Positions 57,301-64,000 of a stretch of DNA of 64,000 nt are shown here, in pieces. A program made the translations under genes and the position numbers. The DNA is taken from contig NZ_CP144460.1 in the NCBI RefSeq assembly GCF_040182365.1, positions 2,232,001 to 2,296,000 on the forward strand, read 5' to 3'. The notes beneath the pieces were generated by a model, which worked only from the letters and a program-made list of their open reading frames with translations, had not been told where the DNA came from and made no database searches. The stretch is from Xanthomonas sp. 10-10 (GTDB taxonomy: Bacteria > Pseudomonadota > Gammaproteobacteria > Xanthomonadales > Xanthomonadaceae). Numbering within the stretch: the stretch's first letter is position 1; each line of letters opens with the position of its first letter.

Positions 57301-60300
57301 GACGTGCATCTCACCGCAGCCAATGCGGTCCGCAACGCTGCGCATGTCGTGGCTGGACGCGACCTGACCGTGCAGGCGCAGCAACTGGATAACGCATCTG
57401 CCGGCGTCCTGGCTGGCGAGGGCGCTGTGGCGCTGACCACGGTGGCGCAGCTCGCCAACGCAGGCCGCGTGCAAGCCGGCGGCGATGTACAGCTCACGTC
57501 GGCAGCGCTGGATCAAAGTGGCAGCGTCTCCGCGGGCAAGGCCTTGAATGTTGCGGTGGCTGGTACGCTGGACAACCGCGGTGCCTTGGTCGCCAGGGAT
57601 GCGCTGCTGGTCGATGCAGCAAGCTTGCGCAGCAGCGGCAAGCTTGGCAGCGAGCGTGCCGATGTCACGCTCACCAGCCAGGCGGACATGCAGTTGGACG
57701 GCGTGGTGGCTGCCGCGACCGCATTGCGCGCCACCGCCGGTGGTGACTTTCAGCAAGCCGGCACGCTCACGGCGCAATCGCTTGCCCTGCAGGCAGGGCG
57801 CGACCTGGTGGCTAATGGCGCCGTCCAGTCTGCGTCCACTCTGGATCTGCAGGCGCAGCGCACGCTCACGTTGAATGGGCAGGCATCGAGCACGGGCAAC
57901 GTCGCGCTCTCAGGTGCAACCATCACTACCGGCAGCGCAGCTGTGGTAAAGAGCGGCGCCGACATCACCCTGGACGGCAGCGCCATCGATAGCCGCGGTG
58001 CACTCGATGCAGCCGCCGATCTCAGCGTGCGCAGCGCAGGCGATCTTGCGTTGGGCGGTGTGGCCCAGGCCGGACGCGATGTCACCCTGGCGGCCGACGG
58101 TGCATTGCGCAATTCCGCGCAAGTGATCGCCGCCCGCGATCTCGGCGTGCGTGCGGCCAGTGTCGACAATGCAGCCAATGCGACCCTGGGGGCATTGCGC
58201 GACCTGCGCCTGGATGTTGCCGGCACGCTGGAGAACAACGGCACCCTGCATGGCGAGCGTGGCCTTGCGCTGTCGACGGGCACGTTGCTGCAGCGTGGCC
58301 GTCTCTATAGCGGCGACGCGATTTCCATCGCATCGACCGGAGCGTTCGAGAATGTCGGCCAACTGGTGTCCGGCAAGGACCTGACCATCGGGGCGGGCAA
58401 CATCGTCAGCAACGGCCAGCTTGGCTCGGTGACGGGCGCACTGACGCTGACCAGCCAGAACGCCATCGATTTGCACGGCGTCGTGTCTGCTGCCACTGCT
58501 CTGCAGGCCAACGCGGCTGGCGACCTGCTGCAGACGGGCACCCTCAGTGCACAAACCGTCAGCTTGCAGGCGGGGCGTGACCTCACTGCCGGCGGCACGC
58601 TGCAATCGGCCTCCACGCTGGATCTGCAGGCGCAGCGCGTGCTTGCCTTGAACGGCCAGGCGCAGGCGGGCAGTGTTGCCGCCTTGCGTGGCGGCAGCAT
58701 CACAACCGGTGAGGCCGCCGTGCTGAAAGGCGCCGGCTTGATCACCCTGGACGGCGCAGCCATCGACAGTCGCGGCACGCTCGATGCGGGCAGCGATCTG
58801 CGCGTGAGCAGTACCGGTGGACTCGCCTTGGCAGGGGTGGCGCAAGCCAACCGCGATGTGGTGCTCAACGCCGCAGGTGGTCTCAGCAATGCGGCTCAGG
58901 TGATTGCTGGCCGCGATCTTTCGGTGCAGGCAGGCGCAGTGACCAACGCCGCGTCCGGCGCGCTGGCTGCCGAAGGCGTTGTCACGCTGACGACCGGTGC
59001 GCTGCAGAACGCCGGTAGCGTGCAGAGCGGTGGCGACCTTCGCATCACCGCAGCCAGCCTCGATCAGAGCGGTTCGGCAAATGCCGGCAAGGCGTTGACC
59101 GCCAGTGTCACCGGGTTGCTGGACAATCGCGGCAGCCTGATCGCCACCGACCGCCTGGTCGTGGATGCAGGTAACCTGCGCAGCAGCGGCCAGCTCGGCA
59201 GCCAGACAGCCAATGTCGATCTAACCAGCCGTGGCGAGATGATGCTGCAAGGCGTGGTTGCCGCTGCGACCACGTTGCAGGCAACCGCGGCTGGCGATCT
59301 GCAGCAAGGCGGCTCGCTGAAGGCACAGTCGGTTGCACTGCATGCTGGGCGCGACCTGGTCGCGGCAGGTACGTTGCAGTCCGGCTCTCAGCTGGACCTG
59401 CAGGCGCAGCGCACGCTCGCATTGAACGGGCAGGCGTCCAGCGTTGGCGATGCCACCCTGCGCGCTGCAACCATCAGCACGGCGCAAGCGGCTGTGCTTC
59501 AGGCCGGTGGCGCAATCAGTCTGGATGGCGCGGCGATCGATAGCCGCGGCGCCCTCGATGCATCCACCGACTTGAACTTGCGTAGTACCGGCAACCTAGC
59601 CGTTGCCGGCGTTGCGCAAGCCGATCGCGCAGTGGTGCTGAACGCTGCCGGTACGCTGGCCAATGCAGCGCAGGTCGTTGCTGGTCAGAACCTGAGCGTC
59701 ACCGCCGCCAGTGCAAGCAACACCGGTACCGGCGTATTGCTTGCGCAAGGCGATACCACGCTGACCATCGCAGGGTTGCTCGACAATGCCGGCGGGATAC
59801 GCGCAGGCAATCTGCTGACGCTCGGCGTTGGCGCGCTACGCCAGACCGGGCAGGCGTACGGCCTGCAGCGTCTGGGCCTGACAGCATCGGGGGCAGTGGA
59901 CAATCGCGGTGATCTGATCGGCGGCAACGGCTTGCGCGTGGAGGCCGGGCAGCTGAGCAGCAGCGGTCAGCTGGGTAGCGAGCGCGGCGATGTCGCCGTG
60001 ATCAGCCGCGGCAACCTGCAGCTGGACGGTAGTCTGGCTGCGGCTGGCGCCTTCTCGGCGCAGGCCGATGGCGCCTTGGCGCAAAGCGGCAGCCTGAGTG
60101 CGGGCAGCACTTTGGACCTGCACTCCAAGGGCGATCTCACGATCGCCGGACAGGTGTCGGGTCAACAGACCACGCTGACCAGCGATGCGGTGCTGCGCCA
60201 GCAAGGTGTCGTCAGTGGCGCAACAGTGGGTCTGCAAGGTGCACGTATCGAACACGCAGGACAGACCACTGCAGCGGGCAACCTGAGTCTGCGTGCCGGC

Positions 60301-63300
60301 GATATCAGCGTTGCCGGCACCGTGGGTGCGGGTATTGCGGCCGATGGCAATCTGGGGACGGGAAGCACCCTGAGCCTGGTCGCAGACCGCCAACTGGGCG
60401 TGTCCGGCAAGCTGCTGGCAGGAGGCAATCTCATGCTGCAGGGCGGTCAGCTGGGCCTTGCCGGTGCCAACACGCGTGTCACTGGCAATGCGGTCCTCAC
60501 GACTGCCGGAAGCCTCGATCATCGTGGCGGCGATCTGCTCGCGGGTGGCGGCTTGACCGTCCAGGCCGGCGGCACCATCGATAACAGCCGGCTCAATGCG
60601 GTGGGCGGTCAGATGCAGGCAGGCCAGCTCAGCATCGACGGTGGCAGTTTGAACAATGCCGGCGGTCGCCTGGTACAGAGCGGCGCCGGCCTGACCCGTG
60701 TCAGCATCGGCGGCGCCATCGACAACACCGCCGGCACCGTGGCGAGTAATGGTCAGGATCTGACCATCACGGCCGCAAGCCTGGAGAACGCGCAAGGACG
60801 AATCGAGCATGCCGGCGCCGGCAACCTGTCGGTCACCAGTCGTGGCACGCTCGGTAACAGCAGTGGCCGCATCCTGACCCAGGGCCAGCTGACCCTCGGT
60901 GCCAGCGGAGGTTTGAACAATCAGGGCGGCACCATCGCTGCGGCCGGCGATGCAACGTTGACGGCCGCTAGCCTCAACAACAATGGTGGCTCGGTCGCCA
61001 CACGCGGCCTGAACGTACAGACGGGCGGTGCCACCGATAACCGTAACGGCCTGCTGCAAGCCAGCGGCGGCGCGCTGACGCTGCGTGCCGACAGCCTAAG
61101 CAATGCCGGCGGCCTCGTGCAGGCGGTTGCCAGCGGCGGGGCAGGCGGCGGCCTGCGTGTGGAACTCGACCGTGGCCTGGATAACGGCAACGGCGTCATC
61201 GGCGCCAGTACCGATGCGGTGATCACTGCGGAGAACATCAGCAGCACCGGCGGTAGCCTGCAAGCAGCACGCGACCTCAGCGTCACCGCGCGCGGCCAAT
61301 TGGACAATCACCAGGGCGGCAAGCTCAGTGCCGGCCGCGATCTCACCGTCGCCGTTACCGGTGCACTGCTCAACAGCGGCGGCCAGCTCGATGCCGGCAA
61401 CACGCTCACCGCCTCCGGTGGGCGAATCGACAATACGCAGGGCAGTATCGTCAACAACGGTGGCGGCCTGACCCGCATCACCACCGGCGGAGCCCTGACC
61501 AATACCAGCGGCAATCTGGGCGGGCGCGGCAGCGTGGTGATCGATGCGGCCAACATCGCCAACAACAGCGGCCAGCTGGTGGCCGGCGGCGATCTGATCG
61601 CCAACACCAATGGCTTGAACAACCAGGGCGGCAATATCTATGCCGGCGCGAGCTTCCTGCTGCAGCGCGCAGGCGCCACGCTGGACAACCAGAACGGCAG
61701 GATCAAGGCCGAGCAGGCGGTCCGCCTGAATCTGCAGACTTTGAACAACGCGGGCGGCCAGATCGGTGCCGGCAGCGCGATCGGCGGTGCCGGCGATGTA
61801 GTGATCGATACAGTCGGCTTCGACGGTGGTGGCAGCATCCTGGCGCAGAACCTGTTGGATCTGACCTTGCGCAGCGACTACACGCATCGCGCCGGCGCAG
61901 ACCTGGTCAGCAATGGCGATTTCAACCTGCGCGTGGGCGGCAACCTCGTCAACGAAGCCACGCTCAAGGCCGCGCGTCGCCTGGATATCACCGCCAGCAG
62001 CATCGCCAACCGCGCCGGCGCCAACATCCTGTCCAACGACACCCGCCTCAACGGCGGCAATGCCATCGACAACGCCGGCAGTATCTCCGGTAACGGCGCG
62101 TTGTCGCTTGTCGCCAACAGCATCTACAACACCGGCAGCATCGTCGGCGGCAACGTCTCGGTGAATACCGGCACCCTGGTCAACGGCGCGGACTTTGGCG
62201 GTGCGACGGGCAATGCTGCCTATGGCTCGGCGTTGCTCGGTTCCACCGGCAACATGAACCTGATCGTGCGCGATCAGCTGCTCAATCGCGACGCACGTAT
62301 CTTCAGCCTGGGCAATATCGCCATCGGCGGCGCGCAGGATGGAGGCGGTACCTTGGTGTCGCGTACGGGTGTGGTGAACAACCTGTCGGGCAGCATCGAG
62401 GCGGATGGGAGCATCTTGATTGCGGCCAACCAGCTGAATAATCGGCGGCGCGTTATAAATGCGGTCACTGGAGCATTGTCGGAATCGGAGCGTGCGGCGG
62501 CCAATGCAGAGTTGCCGAATCAACAGCTGGAAGCTGGTGGGCCAATTCCCGAAAATCCGAATGGAGAGAATATTGGGTCCTGGTTCTTTCTAGGGTCATA
62601 TCGCACTTATGACGTAAGAGAGCGCGAGCGCCTGATAAGCGCTAGCGCCGAGAGTCGAATTATCGCAGGTAGAAATGTTGCGCTCTCTGGCAGTGTCAGG
62701 AACACTGCGTCACTTATCGCGGCCGGATCGAATCTGTTTCTCAACACCAGAGGGGTGGGGGGGCTTTCTGATCAAATGTTTAATAATGGCGAGCAGGTGT
62801 TTAATGAGGCTCTCGCACTAAAACAGGTCACCAATTATGCCGATTATCAAGATGCGTACGTTCTGGACGAGAATACCGATTGCGGTCAAGGAATCGAGAA
62901 TAGAGGCTGCACATATCATGTAGAAACGACCCAGATTGGGTCAGGCACTATAGATACGAGTTATACCGCTCTTGGGGCCAGCATGACCGGCGGTCAAGGC
63001 GTCAGCATCAATGGTGCCAACATCAGCAACGGCGCCGTCGGCAGCGATGGCCGCATCGTCAGCGGCGCCTCGCTCAATGGCGTCGGCACACAAGGGGGAT
63101 TGAGCGGTCGCACGCGGCAAACCGCGGCAAATGTCGGTGGTCAAGCCGTCATCAGTCGGGCTAATGGGGGGGCGGCCAGCATCAGCGTGATGGGCAGCAC
63201 CGCCGGCAACGCGGGTGCGCAGGTTGATGCGGGTACGCAGGATGCGTCGCTTGCGGCATCCGGCGGTATCGTCAAGATGTCGGTCGCACCGGTGATGTCC

Positions 63301-64000
63301 AACGACAGTGGCTTGGTGCGTAGTACTGTTGATCAGGCACACGTGCAGGTCGCGGCCACCGAGACCGGCGTCGTTGCGGGCGCTGACGAAAGCCGTAGCC
63401 GCGTCGATCTGGCCACCATCCCGGTGACCAATATTGTTGTCGGTGGCCAGACCTCGCTGACGCAGATCGACCTGCCTATCGGCGGCTTGTATCGCCTGTC
63501 CAATGGCACGGCGACTGACCGTACCGCCATGGGGCGCGCAGCCACCGGCCTGGGCGGCATCAACGCCTGGCGCAGCAATGGTCCGGGCCGTCGCTACCTG
63601 ATCGAAACCGATCCGCGCTTCGTCAACTACGACAACTTCATCAGCAGCGACTTCCTGCTGGACAAGCTGGGCGTGGACCCGGAGTGGACCCAGACCCGGC
63701 TGGGCGATGGCTTCTACGAGCAGCGCCTGGTGCTGGACCAGATCACCCAGCTCACTGGTCGTCGCTACCTGGGCAACTACGCCGATGGCGTGGCGCAGTA
63801 CCGTGCCTTGCTCGAGTCCGGCGTGGCTGCTGCAGGCCAACTGCAATTGAGCATGGGCGTGGGCTTGACCGCCGCGCAGGCCGCCGCGCTCACTCAAGAC
63901 ATCGTGTGGATGGTGGAGCAGGACTACCAGGGCCAGAAGGTGCTGGTGCCGGTCGTCTACCTGGCCTCCAACTCGCTGCAGCTGCGTGGCAACGGCGCCT
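54358..64000 (+). CDS. fhaB: Giant filamentous hemagglutinin / CdiA-like exoprotein (TpsA), 3' partial
   Basis: Two-partner secretion exoprotein; 3,214 codons are visible and the frame is still open at the window end. An extended signal peptide (MNLRGYLAEQSNRALALLLC, cleavage near PAWA-Q) leads to a TPS domain (about residues 50-270) with VDIVAPNARGISHNRYSNF, NPNGIS and CDGCGFLN. A long beta-helical repeat region follows, with four imperfect copies of a ~259-residue unit near 56.9-59.7 kb and shorter LNNxGG-type repeats near 60.5-61.9 kb. A lower-GC insert lies near 62.44-62.96 kb. The end contains YLIETDPRFVNYDNFISSDF...RLGDGFYEQRLVLDQI, a module seen in CdiA-type toxins. GAGAGA precedes ATG 54358. 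It is an adhesin and possibly a contact-dependent toxin carrier; the C-terminus, which would decide, lies outside. Confidence 0.93.
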   Translation, partial: MDTETMNLRGYLAEQSNRALALLLCCTVTWTSFPAWAQVAPTPNPGGQTPGQQVAANGVPVVDIVAPNARGISHNRYSNFNVGPNGLILNNSAQISKTELGGYVAGNNNLQRSGSASLILNEVTSATSRLQGYTEIAGAKAQLVIANPNGISCDGCGFLNTSRVTLTTGTPNLGGDGALNGFTITGGALSIGSNGLDAFNVDRLDLLSRQLSVNGSIWTKELVASAGAGRVNYDGMLLDVLPGTDGAAPSIGIDVAQLGGMYADRIRLIATEAGVGVVSRGTLAAQSGDLQIDSAGQVSLSGTAVARDGLTVRADGDLDQRGVLGSQQGDVSLRGAQLRLAGDLVAAGALTAQASGTLRHAGRSSAGSIRLFGSELNADGSLHSTAALELGADGLLRSGGVAYGGAGADLRAASIALSGTLQSGGAIALNANTIDAVGTLDAATALRVIGNGDVRMGGLAQAGQGAQVQAGGRLGLQGQLVAADAVALSAGAIDLAQRAAVSAGADLDLRSAAALNNAGSVYAGRDLLLQAGSVVTAGSMTAARDAQVVVAADFVNSGTVVAGNALTVDAAQLDSRGDIGSQRGDTTLRARGGIALGGNTVAGGALAVDAGSAAQLAGAVNAASVTLRSGGNAEVSGSLQTTRGDVAMVAGGELVNDALVSAAGAIDLQADGALRQRGQLRSAGALQLGGGTVEHDGVIDAGADLRIASATDLALNGTLQSAGTTTLQAGNALENRASVVANGSLQVDAASLRNAQGATFSSNADAVVRTRGALDNAGSLYAASALQLAAGTLLQSGRIGTGNTLTATVDGTFDNTGNVVARNALQIDAGSLRSDGQLGSEAGSVRLASLGDMRLQGVTAAATALQASAGGDLQQAGALTGQSVALMAGRDLTAAGTVQASMLDLQAQRALTFAAQGQVQGDASLRASSVTTRQDAVLQTGGALTLEGGTVDSRGTLDAGGDLQIRSQGDLALAGVAQGGRDVHLTAANAVRNAAHVVAGRDLTVQAQQLDNASAGVLAGEGAVALTTVAQLANAGRVQAGGDVQLTSAALDQSGSVSAGKALNVAVAGTLDNRGALVARDALLVDAASLRSSGKLGSERADVTLTSQADMQLDGVVAAATALRATAGGDFQQAGTLTAQSLALQAGRDLVANGAVQSASTLDLQAQRTLTLNGQASSTGNVALSGATITTGSAAVVKSGADITLDGSAIDSRGALDAAADLSVRSAGDLALGGVAQAGRDVTLAADGALRNSAQVIAARDLGVRAASVDNAANATLGALRDLRLDVAGTLENNGTLHGERGLALSTGTLLQRGRLYSGDAISIASTGAFENVGQLVSGKDLTIGAGNIVSNGQLGSVTGALTLTSQNAIDLHGVVSAATALQANAAGDLLQTGTLSAQTVSLQAGRDLTAGGTLQSASTLDLQAQRVLALNGQAQAGSVAALRGGSITTGEAAVLKGAGLITLDGAAIDSRGTLDAGSDLRVSSTGGLALAGVAQANRDVVLNAAGGLSNAAQVIAGRDLSVQAGAVTNAASGALAAEGVVTLTTGALQNAGSVQSGGDLRITAASLDQSGSANAGKALTASVTGLLDNRGSLIATDRLVVDAGNLRSSGQLGSQTANVDLTSRGEMMLQGVVAAATTLQATAAGDLQQGGSLKAQSVALHAGRDLVAAGTLQSGSQLDLQAQRTLALNGQASSVGDATLRAATISTAQAAVLQAGGAISLDGAAIDSRGALDASTDLNLRSTGNLAVAGVAQADRAVVLNAAGTLANAAQVVAGQNLSVTAASASNTGTGVLLAQGDTTLTIAGLLDNAGGIRAGNLLTLGVGALRQTGQAYGLQRLGLTASGAVDNRGDLIGGNGLRVEAGQLSSSGQLGSERGDVAVISRGNLQLDGSLAAAGAFSAQADGALAQSGSLSAGSTLDLHSKGDLTIAGQVSGQQTTLTSDAVLRQQGVVSGATVGLQGARIEHAGQTTAAGNLSLRAGDISVAGTVGAGIAADGNLGTGSTLSLVADRQLGVSGKLLAGGNLMLQGGQLGLAGANTRVTGNAVLTTAGSLDHRGGDLLAGGGLTVQAGGTIDNSRLNAVGGQMQAGQLSIDGGSLNNAGGRLVQSGAGLTRVSIGGAIDNTAGTVASNGQDLTITAASLENAQGRIEHAGAGNLSVTSRGTLGNSSGRILTQGQLTLGASGGLNNQGGTIAAAGDATLTAASLNNNGGSVATRGLNVQTGGATDNRNGLLQASGGALTLRADSLSNAGGLVQAVASGGAGGGLRVELDRGLDNGNGVIGASTDAVITAENISSTGGSLQAARDLSVTARGQLDNHQGGKLSAGRDLTVAVTGALLNSGGQLDAGNTLTASGGRIDNTQGSIVNNGGGLTRITTGGALTNTSGNLGGRGSVVIDAANIANNSGQLVAGGDLIANTNGLNNQGGNIYAGASFLLQRAGATLDNQNGRIKAEQAVRLNLQTLNNAGGQIGAGSAIGGAGDVVIDTVGFDGGGSILAQNLLDLTLRSDYTHRAGADLVSNGDFNLRVGGNLVNEATLKAARRLDITASSIANRAGANILSNDTRLNGGNAIDNAGSISGNGALSLVANSIYNTGSIVGGNVSVNTGTLVNGADFGGATGNAAYGSALLGSTGNMNLIVRDQLLNRDARIFSLGNIAIGGAQDGGGTLVSRTGVVNNLSGSIEADGSILIAANQLNNRRRVINAVTGALSESERAAANAELPNQQLEAGGPIPENPNGENIGSWFFLGSYRTYDVRERERLISASAESRIIAGRNVALSGSVRNTASLIAAGSNLFLNTRGVGGLSDQMFNNGEQVFNEALALKQVTNYADYQDAYVLDENTDCGQGIENRGCTYHVETTQIGSGTIDTSYTALGASMTGGQGVSINGANISNGAVGSDGRIVSGASLNGVGTQGGLSGRTRQTAANVGGQAVISRANGGAASISVMGSTAGNAGAQVDAGTQDASLAASGGIVKMSVAPVMSNDSGLVRSTVDQAHVQVAATETGVVAGADESRSRVDLATIPVTNIVVGGQTSLTQIDLPIGGLYRLSNGTATDRTAMGRAATGLGGINAWRSNGPGRRYLIETDPRFVNYDNFISSDFLLDKLGVDPEWTQTRLGDGFYEQRLVLDQITQLTGRRYLGNYADGVAQYRALLESGVAAAGQLQLSMGVGLTAAQAAALTQDIVWMVEQDYQGQKVLVPVVYLASNSLQLRGNGA
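56880..59700 (+). repeat. Four imperfect ~775-bp tandem repeats inside fhaB
   Basis: The landmark encoding LDLQAQR begins at 57064, 57841, 58618 and 59392 (spacings 777, 777, 774 bp), and the landmark encoding a GVxAAAT motif begins near 56920, 57694, 58471 and 59245. Copies are diverged but in frame. Confidence 0.8.

Noticed and set aside
56880-61900. Regularly spaced repeats considered as a CRISPR-like or satellite array
   Set aside because: They are diverged, in-frame protein repeats of ~259 residues and shorter hemagglutinin motifs inside one open frame, with no repeat-spacer pattern.

Overview
This GC-rich window is a chromosomal segment of a Xanthomonas, most probably of the citri/axonopodis group. 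That rests on gene content and order: a GH31/GH95/xylBA sugar locus, the pcnB-folK-panBCD-pgi block, a GH5 mannanase next to a RegBA-type two-component pair, the hmsHFRS (pgaABCD) locus, and then a very large fhaC/fhaB pair. The species call comes from remembered synteny and was not searched. I see no insertion sequence, no CRISPR array and no prophage.

Layout. 0-9.4 kb: a catabolic operon with a GH31 alpha-xylosidase (5' end outside the window), a GH95 alpha-L-fucosidase, xylulokinase, xylose isomerase and a sugar/H+ symporter, closed by a strong terminator; it looks designed to strip xyloglucan side chains and burn the xylose. 9.5-12.4 kb: a lower-GC pocket with a MASE1-like membrane protein, a small exported protein and a small conserved-looking ORF. 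12.5-20.9 kb: housekeeping genes (amiC, folE2, tRNA-Glu, pcnB, folK, panB, panC, panD, pgi). 20.9-22.3 kb: a Phd-type antitoxin / zeta-like kinase pair behind a perfect operator-like palindrome. 22.6-29.6 kb: a PhoX-type phosphatase with a Pho box, divergent from a GH3 lipoprotein glucosidase and a sodium/sugar symporter. 29.7-34.8 kb: a GAF-GGDEF-EAL protein, a GH5 mannanase, and a RegB/RegA-like redox two-component system. 34.9-45.4 kb: ispG, a PAP2 phosphatase, an MHS-family transporter, an amino-acid racemase, a pyrD-murB-EamA coupled cluster, a methyltransferase, a small membrane protein and an ALDH7 dehydrogenase. 45.5-46.3 kb: tRNA-Arg(CCT) followed by a gene-poor stretch. 46.3-52.0 kb: the complete pgaABCD (hmsHFRS) locus for poly-GlcNAc on the minus strand. 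52.0-64.0 kb: a divergent two-partner secretion system, fhaC and the first 3,214 codons of a giant fhaB-type exoprotein that leaves the window still open.

Theme. Much of the window serves life on and in plant tissue: cell-wall sugar release and uptake (xyloglucan, beta-glucan, mannan), phosphate scavenging, c-di-GMP turnover, biofilm polysaccharide and a large adhesin/CDI-like exoprotein. A CRP/Clp-like palindrome lies in the intergenic region shared by the polysaccharide and adhesin loci. The items most worth a second look are the Phd-zeta pair, the mosaic CdiA-like exoprotein, the non-canonical start of pcnB, and the orphan MASE1-like protein.
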